Shown here piece by piece: positions 1-12,296 of a stretch of 64,000 bases of DNA (the first letter of the stretch is position 1; the number at the start of each line of letters is the position of its first letter). The translations under genes were made by a program, and so were the position numbers. The notes beneath the pieces are model-generated. The model did no database searches and was not told where the DNA came from. It saw only the letters and a list, made by a program, of their open reading frames with translations. Location of the stretch: positions 9,982,001-10,046,000 of the forward strand of contig JAGUCH010000003.1 of NCBI GenBank assembly GCA_019096065.1, given 5' to 3'. This DNA is from Paracyclopina nana (lineage: Eukaryota > Arthropoda > Copepoda > Cyclopoida > Cyclopettidae).

Positions 1-834
1 TCTCTGTTTTTCTGTACTTAGCATGCTACTTTGAAAATACAGGAAGAAAGTAATCATCATGCAAATTACCACGCGTAATGTAACAACAATGCCAACCCCT
101 TTTCCATCATAAATAATGCAAATAGCACATCTTGTAGTAATCATTGCACACATAAGGGAATTATCAACAGGGGTTAAATACGTATATCGTGCAAAATACA
201 TTGCATGAGAAATCATTTCCAATAATCTGCGTGTGCAAAAACTCATGCAATTATAACGTAACCCAGATATATAGAGAAGAATCCGCAAAAACAAGAATAC
301 ATCCATTGCATGGAAAATACATTTTGACTTCTTGAATGGATACAACTGAATACAGGATGTACCTAGATTAATGGCAACAATGCAAGCTAGAAAATAATGA
401 CCATATCCCCTGTCCGACACAGATTTTCTCCCCTTATTCTACTTCTATCTCAGCTTTGGACTGATGATTCATCTCATGTAGCATTATATAACCCACCCAC
501 AAAGCATGGACTCTTTACAACTTTGTCCTACTGCTGCTCCACCACTCCTTCCAAGAAAAAGCCCCATATTCTGGAGAAACGTCTTTTTTGCCCTAAAGAC
601 CACCACCAGCCAACCTTACCAAAAAAGTCAAGGCCAAAAGCAACCCAAACTGGGACTGACTCGAGAATAACGATGAAGAAGAAGAAGAAGCTTTTTGCCA
701 GCTAAGCCTTTATTATGTCATCAGCAAAGATTTATCCAAAAGTGCGTCTTCTTCCGGCTTAAAAAACAACATTTTACTACAGCTCTCTATTCAGCCAAAC
801 TTTGGTTGGGGAAAAATAGAGCTTTTGCTCACTT

Positions 835-960
835 CATGTGGTGTTCATCTACAACAAATCGAATTTGGAAATAATTCGCCAAGAAAAATAGTACGTTGTT
901 GCTTTAAGGTGTAAGATACACATTTTAGGACGATTCAACGTATTTTTACAATTGTCAAAT
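835..960 (+). repeat. Partial copy of the GTAAGATAC MITE family
   Basis: A GTTCATCTAC terminal motif near 847 is followed by GTAAGATACA near 912. The downstream CAGTTTC palindrome is not recognisable, so the copy looks truncated or diverged. Confidence 0.5.
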
Positions 961-3114
961 TAAGGTACTTTGCTTAATTAAGAAATTGCTCATATTTTTA
1001 GATTTGGAAAGCTCCCCAAAATGTGTTTCCCTTACAATTTACTATTTGTTTTTGCGTGACAGCAAACCGTTGCACATGTTTACAATCACTTAATTTCTGT
1101 GGGAGGACGAGGCCCACTTTACAATTTACAATTACAGAGCGTATATAGGCCTTTTATCGTCTGCAGCTGCCATATATAGAGAGCTCTGAGTGAAAACTGC
1201 GGCATTTTCCACAATTGTGGCGTGGGCAGCTCGAGAAGAGGGCTGAGATTGTTCAGAGCTGAGAAGAAGCATACAGCAAAAAATATTGCTATAGAGAGTA
1301 TAGCAAGCTTTGTTGTCATGTTAACTAGTGTAGCAGCATTGATTTGGATCTCAGTGTGGCAATTTCAGTTGTGCCAAGGCCACAAGCAAAACTTTAAGAA
1401 AGCTGCCACCACACAACTCGTGTCAAAGCCAAATGGCTTCTTCATCTCCTATTTTCTGCTTTAGATTGGGTTTTTGCATTATCTCCTTTCTCCTTGGATT
1501 AGCGAGGCTAAAGTGAGAAACGCTGATAGTATACCAAGGCCTTTTTTTGCAACAAGAATTTATCTGCTATGCTTTCATTATATTACACTATGATACACAG
1601 AGTAAATTATGGCTTCATTTTGTGAGCTGGGGTTTCAGCTTAGTTGAATGCCTTTTTTCCTTGGGTGTACTCTATACAACCCAGATTAGGTAAACATGAG
1701 CTCAAAAAAAGGGGTAAAAGGCAAACAAGAAAATAAGCCCACATAGCACAAGATGATATATGGCCCCTTATACACTCTCTTTACTGGGGAAAAGTGAAAT
1801 ACATGTGTACCAGAAGTATTTTCCTTGTATACAGCTGCGAATCAATCCGCAAAGAAGAATTGCTAATTTGGCCTGAATTCGGGGCCTTTCTCAAGATTGA
1901 CTCTTCTTAGAAGACCATCAAGAAATTGAATTCCAAGCTCAATGAGGTGAGTTGAAGAGCCTCGGGCGCCCAAGGGATGTCTTGATAATCCTCGTGAAGA
2001 AAGCAGCTGCATTTCTCTCATAGCCAAGCCAGCCAGCACACAAGCTCCTTTTAGGCCCAGTTCATGTATTAATTATGACTGAAGTCGAGGTAAAGAATTG
2101 TCCCAAGGTGAAGTTAATCTGCAGCATTTTTATTTTTATGGGAAAAATTGGCCATTTCTATTATTCTTGGCCAAAACTTGCTACATTCATTACATTTGTG
2201 TATTATAATGTTTTTCAAATTTGGATTTTACATTTGACAAAATTGAAACATGTACTATTTTGAGCTCAAAACAAATTCAATAATTCACTTTCAAATTGAG
2301 TTGAAGTTGATCTGTTTTTGTTTTTGGCTGAAGTCTTATTCAAAATTTGCCAAGCTTTTACTTACATGAACGGGGCATTAGCCTTCTTCTCCCTCACTCA
2401 GAACTTGATGGGGTCTAATTAATTTTAGCAGCAGCCAATAGTAGCTAGGCCCAATCTCATAGAAAAGGTAACGAAGTGTGACACATTAATCCTGACTCTA
2501 AAGCAGTGTAATTAAAGGCCATAAATTGGCCTTCATCCCACCCAATATCCCAAGGATCATTTTTGTCCTTCCCTGCACACGCCCATTTTCGCGGTAAATG
2601 GGTCAAGAAACCTTTGGTGTTAGCTAAGATTAAGGTCTCTCTCTTTTCACAGTCTGCACTCAAAGCTAATCAGGCCACTCTTAAAAGGCAAAAAATAAAT
2701 TAGACCTTACCTTAAAAAAAGGAAAATGGGGCCTTCAAGGAAAACTCTCGAGTATCTCTCAAGTTTTTTGGCTATTTTTGAATTGGAAACAGCTTCTTTC
2801 AAAAGCTAACAAAATAGCCATTTTGAAGGCACTCAAAAACGAGTCACTGTGCTTAATAGCAAACTGCTGAAAACAACAACGTTTTTAAACTTCCAGAAGT
2901 AAAAATGACAATTACTTTAAATCCCCTTAAAGTCACCAAAAGCGCCACAATTGTCTATTTCCTAAGGTAAATAAGTGCGCTCTGGTAACGTTGATCAAAG
3001 ACAAATTCAAAACAATAACAAAAGGCAACAATTTGGCAACGCTAACAGCAAACTCATTTCGTAAGTAATTCCTTACGTGAAACTTTTCCACGTTAAAAAA
3101 TCAGATAAAGTAGT

Positions 3115-3345
3115 TGCCAACGTAAGATTTCTGTTTCCGAGTCGATTTCTGGCTACAACCTTTAATTTTCATATTTTGTCATTCGATACAATTTTTGAAA
3201 GTCATCATGTTTTCAAGTCAAATCACTCTTTGATGAGACTCGTTTGTCATCTTTCAATTCTGTTTTCAGTTCCTTCAACTGAAATTAAACATCTTAAAAA
3301 TGTGTTGTTGCGTCAAGATTCGCATTCTTTGACTTTTCAGAAAAG
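3115..3345 (+). repeat. MITE-family copy, forward
   Basis: It has the family core in order: GTAAGAT near 3122, then ATGAGACTCG near 3232, then TTTTCAGTTCC near 3263 next to an imperfect CAG...CTG palindrome. It forms an inverted pair with the copy at 3905-4050. Confidence 0.55.
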
Positions 3346-3904
3346 CTTTTGAGAAGGCCAGCAAATAAAGCTCTTTTATGAAATCTTCTTGCAGAAGTGG
3401 TTGAGAGAATAATGAATCTTTCCCGGTCTCTCTCAACGTCAATATTGAAGAGCCTACTACTACTACTACAGCAGAGTTAGCTAAGGCGCAGATTGGGCAG
3501 CCAAAATACCAATACTATACAGCTGAAGAAGAAGCCAACAGCTGTGACCTTAAAGAATTCTCCATCAAGCCTCATTTAGGCCCTTTTTCATAGTTTTTTG
3601 CTGACTTGCTCAAATAGCACTTGAGCTCTTTTCAAAAAGAACTCGAGAGCTGTTTTGTTTGTGCTGTGAGCAGACGCTTTCACTTCTGGTAAACTACCTC
3701 CAGCCTTTTCACAGATTTTTGGCCCTTGGCTAATTATTCCTGAACAAGCCATCGTGGCTGCCAAAGCCATTTTTATGAAACCAACTCCTATCATGAAAAC
3801 CATATGTAAAAAGGAAAAATGCTCAAGTGTAAGATAATTCAAAATCAATGGGTTGTATTCATTTGCCTCCCAAGTATAAAAAAAATCTTGATGCAAAAAA
3901 AGAT

Positions 3905-4050
3905 TTTACCTTCAGCATTTAAAATCAGTCGAAGGTACTGAAAGCAAAATTGAAAGATGACAAACGAGTCTCATCAAAGTGTGACTTGACTTGATATCAT
4001 TTTATCATCAACAAATTGTATCGAATGGCCAATAATGAAAATGTCGTCAA
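3905..4050 (-). repeat. MITE-family copy, reverse
   Basis: This is the reverse complement of the family core, with CGAGTCTCAT near 3965 and GTACTGAAAGCAAAATTG near 3935. It is closely similar to 3115-3345 in opposite orientation, so the pair could fold into a long hairpin in a transcript. Confidence 0.55.
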
Positions 4051-5273
4051 ACTGCTTTCGATACCTATAAAATACTCCTTTGGAATATCATCCAAAAAGT
4101 GCTTGGGTGTTTCTGATGTCGAATGCTTGTAGCATGAAATTGATTCGTTTTTCAGCAAGGCAAGAGAAAGCAGCTAGGCATGTATAATCAGGAATGCTCG
4201 GCCCTTTTCTGACCACTTCCATCCTAAGAAATCTTTCACTCAAGTAGAAGAAGAAGATCTCGCTGTTGTTGTTGTTGCTGCTGCTGGTGCTTGCATTAAA
4301 TATTCACTGGATCCCTAGGGCAAAAAGGCTTCTGCTCAATGTCCGGGATTTGCCCGCAATTTGCATCATGTTTGAGTCCTTGGAAAGCCTCTGTAAGCTC
4401 AAAGGCCGTCAGAATGCATGACGATAAGTTTCATCTTCATTTTTTACCCCTAATCCTCACTTTTGGCCTTGGCCTTGGCTTCCAGAGGCCAAAATGAGAG
4501 TAAGGTTATTTCAGCCTATATCAATCTCAGCTTTGGGACGATTGGCTCGACGACATGTGAGAAAAAAGTAAATTGATTTTTTTCATATATAGTGAAGATA
4601 CACTGACATTGATGAGGTGAAAGAGGCTTTCTCTCTTTCGAATGAGGCCTACTATACTTGACTCCTTAAAGTAGCTGAGAAAGGTGAATTACTTCAAAGG
4701 AAGAGCTGCTCAAGTGTAAGTGAAACGATCGACCCAAGGTCATTGCTATGCTCAACTTTTAGCTACAGTGAAGAAGAACGAAAGTCCCAAGGGACTTTCT
4801 ACTAGCTCACTTACATTTGACGAGAAAATCTTAATTATCCACGTTGTACATCCTGCTTATTCACATCAAAGCCAGATCTTATGTTGATGTGTAACTCAAA
4901 AAGATGTCTCATTTTTCTTGGCATCTTCGCTACTTGGCAGCACATAAAGATTCCTTCCAATTCCTTTTCCACCCTAGATTCTCACCATGGCAAGATACTA
5001 GATATTTTTGATATCTCATCAAAAAATGAGGAAAATGTTGACTTGAGTTGATTTGAGTAGATCTGACATTTCCATGAATTGGTCTCTATTTTCATAGTTT
5101 TTTCTTTTTCTACGAATCAGACTCTATTTCCATTTGTTCAGTTCTTTCTTCAATCTATTTTTTTCGGCATTTCTTCTTACAGCTTTCGTGTTGAGCTGCT
5201 TTTATAAATCGTGCGTGATGATCATCTTACGCTACGTTGATTGGATAATTTCAGTTGAGAGCATGATGTACTA

Positions 5274-5277
5274 CTAC
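5274..5277. repeat. 4-bp target-site duplication of the LTR element
   Basis: CTAC directly precedes the left LTR here and directly follows the right LTR at 14527-14530. Four base pairs is usual for Ty3/gypsy integrases. With one CTAC counted, the flanks read TACTACTACGTAGTAGTA, an 18-bp perfect palindrome. Confidence 0.85.
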
Positions 5278-5522
5278 TGTAGTAGGTCGAGATATACTAC
5301 TGTGACTTATCAAGCCACTACTCGTATCTAGGCTACGTCAAGCGGGGACGGGCCTGGAGGCTAGCAGAGGTCAGTCTTTGGGCCGCAGACAACACGTGTC
5401 AATGCGGTGAATTTATTTCCTTTACTGATGATCGCACTATACTACTCGTTATACTACCGCGCGCCCGAGGCGAGCGCGCGCAGCGAGCGGTCGACCCGTA
5501 GGCCGACACGCTCCCTGCTACA
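5278..5522 (-). repeat. 3' LTR of the retroelement
   Basis: This 245-bp repeat has TG...CA ends. On the element's strand an AATAAA poly(A) signal lies at 5412-5417, next to a GC-rich stretch containing CGCGCG. A short purine-rich run (GTGGGG) just inside at about 5525-5530 is the likely polypurine tract. Confidence 0.95.
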
Positions 5523-5540
5523 TCACCCCACGCTAGAAGG

Positions 5541-7976
5541 TTACTGTGTCCTCGCAGTGACGGATTGAGTCAGGTCTAGCAGGGAGCCTCGAGGGGGACC
5601 CTCCATGGCGGGAGCGCTGGGCTGGGTCCCATTCGCGTCAACCACGCGTGCCTGGGGAAGGGTCTGCTGAAGGACCCCGTATAGATCCGTGTATTGCTGG
5701 TGAATCGTACGGATCTGGGCTTGGAGGTCCTGATATGCTTGGGTCTCCTTGTCGGGCCGCGTCCACCGGCGGAGAGCCTTGAGGGGCGATGTCGACTTGT
5801 CCGGAGCATCCAAAGGGTCTTTCTCTCCCGTTTCCGAACCATCTTGCACGGTGAAGTCACTGAGCTCGGTGGCCGCTCGTTCTCGGTGGTCTCGCTTCCA
5901 GCGAGGTCGGCGCCGGAAATCCGGGTGGCCATCATCCTCATCGTCGTCGCCAGGGAACAAGGGTCCGTCGTTACCCAGGTTGGCTACCATGCGCCAGGGG
6001 AGTTCGACAGCCATGAAGGCAGTGTGCCACAGGCCGTACATCAACCACCACCCAAGCCCCCGGCGGCGATACAGGATAATCATACGGATGATAGAGCCTA
6101 GGATGATCTTGATGAGGCCCAGGATCACCAAACCTCCGGTCATGTAGCTCCAGTATTTCCCCACGGTCGAAAAGAAAGGGATGAGGGCATTGCCCACCTG
6201 GTCGACCATCATGTCGATGTCGTCCTCGGACCAGAGGGTGGTGCGCCCCGATCCGCGTGCGAGGCTGTTCCTCAGGACGTTGGACGTCAGAGTGGTGACC
6301 ACGGCCTCGCGCGCGTGGTACAGCTGCAGGTAGAGGGCGTGCTCGGCCTGCTGCTGGGCGGAGTAGATACCGCCTCCTAGGCCCCGACCAATCTCGTAGG
6401 GGCGTCCATGTTGTCGATCGGAGGTGGGGTCCAATTGCGATGGCGGCGTGCAGGAGTGGATGCTAGGAGTAGCACACATCCAGTGTCCCTGGATCCTCCA
6501 CTTCACAGGCGTGATGGCGTCGCAGGGTATGATGCTGGGCCGGTCCACCAAGATGAAGGAGAGGGGATCCGCGAACCGGGAGTGGTTCCCGACCAACACG
6601 GGGATCTCCTGCGTGCAGTTAGGGAAGGCACGCGTCATGGCCTGCATCGGGTAGCAGCTGGTGATGTAGGCGACCGCCCCAGCCCGGGTGACCAAATGGC
6701 CGGGCCCGTGGGAGTCAAGCGTGGCGTAGGAGGACCCACCGCTGGCCATGTCCTGCAGCTTGGTGTGCAGGATGCTCCGCTCATTCTTGCAGATGAGGTC
6801 CTGCAGGAATTTGAACCGGTCGTCGAGATGCAGGGCGTGCTCGGCGTGCAGGAAAGCCAGTTGGGTTTGCACGTGAGCGTGGTGGACCTCTTCCGTCAGG
6901 TGGGTCGACGCGGCGATGGGAGCCTCGCCCGGGCGGAGAAGGACGACTGCAAAGTCCCTCAGCTGAGTCCGGAAGACCCGCCGCTGGCAGGTCGACTGGA
7001 CCCCCTTAAGGACAAATCCTGCGTACCTGGATTCCTCCTCGCGGGCAATCAGGAGCAGATCCCCCACCTGACCTAGCATGGTGGAGTTCTGGTGCGGGTA
7101 TAGTGAAGCGGGCCCTTGATAGACCTCAGAGGTCTCTTCCATGCAGGTGGTGTCATGAGCTTCCCATACCATGGTGCCTTCGAGCGTGTCGTGGACGATC
7201 TTGTCCCGGTAGTTGGCCACGATGTGATTATCGAACACCACTCGTCCAGAGCTGGTGTGTAGTTTTCCATAGACGGCGGTGACAAGGGCGTCGATCCTAG
7301 TCTGCTCGTAAGAGCGGTGATACATGACACCGTTGTGGCTGAATGACATGGTCCTGCATCGGTGGTCTCCGTCAAGACCTCCTCGAGAGAAGAAAGCCAG
7401 GTTGGCGGGCACGTTGAGGGTCACATTCACCCGTTGGCCCTCGACGATCAGGTAGCCCCGTTCCACCGCCTTGCGGCAGGCCTGGGGCGACACGGTATAG
7501 GGCTGGTGGTAAGCAACGATCTGAGTCCCATAGCTGACGCTGTCGAACCCGCATCTGGTCACTTCGCGGGTCAGGGTCACGTGGCAACGGTGGGCGGCGA
7601 CGGGTTTGGTCGTCGCAGTCTGCAGCACCTGCACGGTGATGTTGACAGCCGATTCATAGGTGGTGCCGATATCATCGCATTCGTCCGGGTCATTCAAGTC
7701 GACGCTCTCGTGGGTTGATTTTGGTGACTCGCAGTCAAACACCGTGAAGGTGGCAGCCGGGTCTTCAGGTGGTCCGTCTCCTCCTTCCTGTAGAGCAGGT
7801 TGAGGCCGGGGTTGTGCGCTTGGCACCTCGAGTAGTAGTGTGAACGTCATCAGTATTGTGAAGTACATTGCTTCTGGAAAAGAGAGTAAAGGAAACGTGT
7901 TGACATGCTGCCTCATTATTGTACACCTGCCGGTTTGTGCTGCTATTATTTCTTTATTAATTGCGCTTTCTTTCAA
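5541..7976 (-). CDS. env: env: chuvirus-like transmembrane glycoprotein of the retroelement
   Basis: An envelope-type glycoprotein of about 800 residues lies downstream of integrase. A hydrophobic segment (MYFTILMTFTLLLEVPSAQ) fits a signal peptide, so translation may begin there rather than at the first methionine, and a spliced message is usual for such env genes. The ectodomain has many cysteines and N-x-S/T sites. Its start, with FDC followed by spaced cysteines and a VQVLQ segment, resembles glycoproteins of chuviruses and related arthropod endogenous elements. One clear membrane span (about GGLVILGLIKIILGSIIRMI) sits near residue 630, followed by a long cytoplasmic tail rich in charged residues. 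The chuvirus assignment is from pattern memory, not a search. An errantivirus or baculovirus F-type envelope fits less well. Confidence 0.8.
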   Translation of the reverse strand: MKESAINKEIIAAQTGRCTIMRQHVNTFPLLSFPEAMYFTILMTFTLLLEVPSAQPRPQPALQEGGDGPPEDPAATFTVFDCESPKSTHESVDLNDPDECDDIGTTYESAVNITVQVLQTATTKPVAAHRCHVTLTREVTRCGFDSVSYGTQIVAYHQPYTVSPQACRKAVERGYLIVEGQRVNVTLNVPANLAFFSRGGLDGDHRCRTMSFSHNGVMYHRSYEQTRIDALVTAVYGKLHTSSGRVVFDNHIVANYRDKIVHDTLEGTMVWEAHDTTCMEETSEVYQGPASLYPHQNSTMLGQVGDLLLIAREEESRYAGFVLKGVQSTCQRRVFRTQLRDFAVVLLRPGEAPIAASTHLTEEVHHAHVQTQLAFLHAEHALHLDDRFKFLQDLICKNERSILHTKLQDMASGGSSYATLDSHGPGHLVTRAGAVAYITSCYPMQAMTRAFPNCTQEIPVLVGNHSRFADPLSFILVDRPSIIPCDAITPVKWRIQGHWMCATPSIHSCTPPSQLDPTSDRQHGRPYEIGRGLGGGIYSAQQQAEHALYLQLYHAREAVVTTLTSNVLRNSLARGSGRTTLWSEDDIDMMVDQVGNALIPFFSTVGKYWSYMTGGLVILGLIKIILGSIIRMIILYRRRGLGWWLMYGLWHTAFMAVELPWRMVANLGNDGPLFPGDDDEDDGHPDFRRRPRWKRDHRERAATELSDFTVQDGSETGEKDPLDAPDKSTSPLKALRRWTRPDKETQAYQDLQAQIRTIHQQYTDLYGVLQQTLPQARVVDANGTQPSAPAMEGPPRGSLLDLTQSVTARTQ

Positions 7977-8056
7977 GCCGCAGAATTTTCAAAGTATACT
8001 TAGGGGGGCCCCCAAAATTTTGCGGCCGTCTTTTCGTTGTGCTGCTCATTCGTTTG

Positions 8057-11000
8057 CTATTCTGTGCTTGAAGCACTGCTCGAATTTGTTGGTGTAGCAA
8101 AATCATCATTCTCAGAATCGCTCATTTCAGGCAGTGGCCTGAATTGTGGCATCGTGACCGTAGGCTGTGCTACCAGGGGTCTGTATGGCGGCATGTTGAT
8201 TGGTGCCAGCGGAGGTAGCTCTGGATCTGGTTGATCTGATTTTTGGCCTGAGCGTGATCTGGTTCTGGTTGCAGGAGATGATGCTCCATGTGCAACTTCA
8301 ACTTCGGCCCCCAGGAAATCTGCTGTTTCTTGTTGCAGCATTTCCGCCTGGGTCCTACGTTTGCGGTACCGTGTTTCCCGAGGTGACGGTGCTGATGCTG
8401 TTTCGTGGCCGATTGTTGGGAGCTCGATGTTGTTCTCACTGTCGCCTTCATCATCGGAAGGGAGCGCAACATCTTCAGCAAACTCATCACCTCGCATGGA
8501 TAGATCTGCATTGGCTGGCGGCGGGTTGCCGGCATTGCCATCGTGGGCATCTTCCGCCGCTGCCCGGTACAATTTGAGCCTGTCTATCGAGACGACCTCG
8601 GACTTCTTTCGAATCCATGAGGGGTCAGGCAAGATCTCGAAGGTCACGTCGTTGACCTTCCTAAGTATGGTCCAGGGGCCTGACCAGAAGGTTTGGAGCT
8701 TCTTGGAGATGTGGCGGGCCACGGTGGGCGTGTACAGCCACACCTGTTGCCCCGGGACATACGTCGTTTTGTCCTTGTGGTAGGCCATCCTTTGTCGGTT
8801 GATCGATGTGGCCATGTTCTTTCGGGCCCATTCATGGGCTGCCTGGATTCGAGCCTTGAGGGCCTGGGCAACTTGCCCGGCCTCGGAGGCCTCTCTCAGA
8901 AGTGGTTGGGGGTCTCCAAACAGAAGGTCCAGTTGCGAGGTGGCAGGCCGCCCAAATAGCAGTTCATACGGGGCGTAGCCGGTCATGCGGCATTTGGTGG
9001 TGCGCATGATAAACAGGGCGACGGGCAGTACTTCCTTCCAGTGGGATGGTCGCCCGCAGACCAGTTTGGCCAGGAGGCCGTTGAGGTCCCGGTGGGCCCG
9101 TTCAACCCAGTTAGACTTAGGGTTGTAGGCCGGCGTGGTAGAGTGCCGGACACCTAGTGCTTTGGCTACTTGCTGGAACAGGGCGGCGGTGAAGTGGGTG
9201 CCTCGGTCAGAATGGAGGTTCTCCATTAGCCCATATCGCGGGATGATCTCTGAGGTCAGGAACCTCACGGCGGTGTCAGCGTTGGCCGAGGCGCATGGGA
9301 AAGCCTCGATCCATCGGCTGAAGAGGTCGCGTACGGTGAAGAGGTACTGATGTCCGTCGACAGGGGGCATGAGGGGCCCCACGTAGTCGATGGCGACCCT
9401 TTGCCAGGGATAGCCCGCCCGGTGAGAATGTAGTGAGTGACGTTGGTCCGCGGTCTCCGGCTGATGTTTCTGGCAGGTGCGGCAGGTAGCCACGACCTCC
9501 GCGGCAACTCGGGTGGCGTTAGGCATGTAGAACCGGCGGGAGACCCGGTCAACAGTGGTGTCTCTGCCCTGATGACCCATGGTTTCGTGAATGTGCCTCA
9601 CTAGCCCTTCTTCCGAGGATCGAGGAACCACGACCAGGTGGCGAGCCTCTCGGCCTTGTCCTTCTTCCTTCTTGTACCGAAGGAGACCTTGATCATCCAG
9701 GTAGAGGCTGTCAAAGAGGCCCAGCAGGATCTTGCCTCGATGGGAGGCGGCCTCTTTGTGCTCAGGGCTCGGTCGGTTCTGCTGGCTGATCAGTCGCCGC
9801 ACCAGTTGCAAATCCTCGTCCTCTGTTTGCCCCTGGATCCACTCGGCGGGGTTGGCCATGTCCAGGGCAGCCTCGGCCGAGGCTATCATCGCTTGGACGC
9901 CCGCGCAGCTCTCATTGGACACGTCCGTGCCCTCGGTGTCGGTGACGTGCTCGGCGCGACTCAGGGCGTCGGCGTTGGCGTGCTTGGTTCCGGCCCGGTG
10001 GACGACCTTGAAGTCAAACGGGCTGATGGGCTCCAGCCACCGGGCAAGCATGCTACGGGGCTCCTCCATGGTGCGAATCCATTGCAGGGCGGCATGGTCC
10101 GTGCGGAGGATGAAAGGCCGATATTGGAGGTAATACCGCCACTTGCGCAGCCAGATGATGACGGCAGCGAGTTCCCCTTGGGTGGCGGAGTAGTTAGCCT
10201 GGCTCCGGGTCAGCTTCTTGGCCCCAAAGAGGATGACTCGCTCCTTTCCTCCTTGCACTTGCGACAGGACGGCCCCCACGCACTGGTTGTCCCCGCTCAG
10301 TCGGTATCCAGGATGAATGGCTGCGGGCTCTCAAAATCGGGGAAAGCCAGGATGGGCGCCATGCACAGCCGCTCCTTAAGCTCCTCAAAAGCGGCAACGT
10401 ATTCCAGCGGGGGTTCGAACTCGGCGGTGTCGGGAACGTCTTCTTCTCGGCTGAGTTTGTCCGTCAACGCCTTGGCGACCTTCTGGTAATCCTTGATGAA
10501 GGACCGGTAATAGCCGCACTTTCCCAGGAAGATGCGTAGCTGCCGCCGGGTCCGTGGCAGGGGCCACTTCTTGACCACGTCGATGTACTCGGGGACCACA
10601 GAGAGGCCCTCAGGAGTGATGACGTGCCCCAGGTACGTGATGCGACGGCGGAACAGGTGGCATTTGGATGGTTGCAGTTTGAGGCCAGCCCGTTGATGGG
10701 CGTCCAGTACCCGTTGCAGGTGGCCGAAGTGAGATTCTACATCGCGGCTGTGGATCAGCACGTCGTCGAGGTATGGCAAGGCAATGTCGTATGGGATCCC
10801 TTCCAAGACCCGCTGGATGAGGCGCGCATACGTTCGGGGCGCGTTGGTGAGGCCGAACGGCATGTAGGCGAATGCGTACGTTGAGTGATTGGCTGCGAAT
10901 GCTGTCTTCGGGATGTCCTCGGCCCTCACGGGAACGTGGTGAAAGGCTCCCGTCGTATCCAGGGTAGAGAATACTTGCGAGTGCGCCAGCCGATTGAGGT

Positions 11001-12282
11001 TATCCCGAATGTCGCCAATGGGATGCGTGTCGACGATGGTTACCTTGTTCAGTGCGCGGTAATCCACGCACCACCGGGTCTTCCCATTCTTCTTGGTGAC
11101 CGGAACCAGCGGCGCGCACCAGGGCGACTGAATAGGGACGATGATGCCTTCCTGGAGCCATTTCTGGACTTGTTCTTCTAGCGACTTCTGCAAGTGCGGG
11201 TTGATGGGCCGCCGGCGGATGTTAATGGGCTGAGTACCCGGGATGATATCGATGCGGTGCTCGGCCAAGTCGGTTTGGCCCGAGGACCCATCGAGGCTGA
11301 AGGTGTCCTGGTATTGTAGCAGCAGGGCCAAGGTGCGAGCTTTTAGCTGAGGGGTGCTCAAGATGTCGTTGTTTTCTAGGTCGAATTCTTGAATGAAGGT
11401 TTGGGCCATCTCGGCCGTATACTGGCCCTGCGGCCGGGTTTGGGCCCCCTCGAGCTTGGCTACGTAGCTTCCAGCTGCCAGCTTGGCCACGGTGGGTACT
11501 CGCCTCAAGCCTTCAACTTGCCCGCACCGGGTGTTGTTGTGGATAATGAGAGGCTCTGCGGTAGTGTTGATAACCCCGACAACGCAGTTGCCCTTTTCAT
11601 CTGGTCGGATGAGGGCTCGCTGCCAGGGGTGCAGCTCAGTGGCCTCCATGAAGTCCCCTGATCCTTCAACAATCCCATCGATGTGCGGCGATCGGGTCCA
11701 GGTGGGGATTTTTGCGGGAATGGCGCAACAAGACATTGGCCCCACTGTGGTTTCACCCCGTGTGTAGACGGCATGGACGTTGATTGCGCGACTGTCATTT
11801 TCATTAAGTGTCCCCCCTGCCAACTTGATCATTCGTCCTCGAATGCGGAGCGAGTTGGCACTATGTAGCTGGTCTATGTCGTGGGCTTTCATGAAGGGCC
11901 CCGACAGGTTGACGTCCATGGTGAGGTTAGCAATGACAGCTGGTCGGAATGGGAAAGGTTGCGGGTAGGTGCCGATGTGAAGCATCAATGGTTTTGGTAC
12001 CTCGCCGAGTATTTCCAGAGATTGATTTTGGCCCGCTGTGTTGACAGTTTCTCCTATCAGGGGCGCAAGTTGAGCTTTTGTGAACCCCAATTTGGTTGCA
12101 AGCGTGGAGGAGATGACCGACCTCCACGTATTACCGCTGTCGATGAGTGCTCTTGATTTGACGTTGTTGAGGCGTATTGGAACTTCAGATACGTATGATT
12201 TATTAATGTTGGAAATATGGGCGAGGAATGATCGGGCCTTGTCAGATGTGAACGTGTTTGGTGAGGTGATGGATGGTTCCAT
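8057..12282 (-). CDS. pol: pol region: protease, RT, RNase H, integrase
   Basis: In order along the minus strand: an aspartic protease motif (ALIDSGNT); reverse transcriptase with the YLDDVLIHS active-site block and upstream WCVDYRALNK; RNase H; an integrase zinc-binding HHCC region (HIHETMGHQGRD through CRTCQKHQ); the integrase core with AIDYVGPL and HSDRGTHF; and a GPY/F-like segment (FWSGPWTILRKV). This order is diagnostic of Ty3/gypsy-class elements. The long C-terminal extension after integrase is acidic and proline-rich. The region belongs to a recent, nearly whole element and is described only at domain level. Confidence 0.93.
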
Positions 12283-12296
12283 TGATGGCCGGTCCC

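Larger units (their letters stand above)
1..5273. other. Gene-poor AT-rich intergenic stretch
   Basis: I see no convincing coding exon here. Open frames are short and lack recognisable domains or paired splice sites. The stretch contains partial copies of the dispersed GTAAGATAC/TTTTCAG repeat family (near 835, 3115 and 3905), a short (CTA)n run near 3458 and a GAA-rich run near 673. Confidence 0.6.

Noticed and set aside
397-705. 102-codon plus-strand frame
   Set aside because: Low-complexity Lys/Pro/Ser end, no domain, isolated in gene-poor DNA.
3588-3896. 102-codon minus-strand frame with a hydrophobic segment
   Set aside because: No recognisable family and no splice context; a chance frame is more likely.
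5694-7718. Long plus-strand open frames across the env region
   Set aside because: They lie opposite the env frame, follow from its GC-rich codon pattern, and show no domain.
5541-7976. Env as a classical errantivirus F-type envelope
   Set aside because: The cysteine pattern after FDC and the position of the single membrane span fit chuvirus-like glycoproteins better. This remains to be tested by profile search.
8037-10489. Long plus-strand open frames across the pol region
   Set aside because: They are opposite-strand shadows of pol; none shows a signal or domain.
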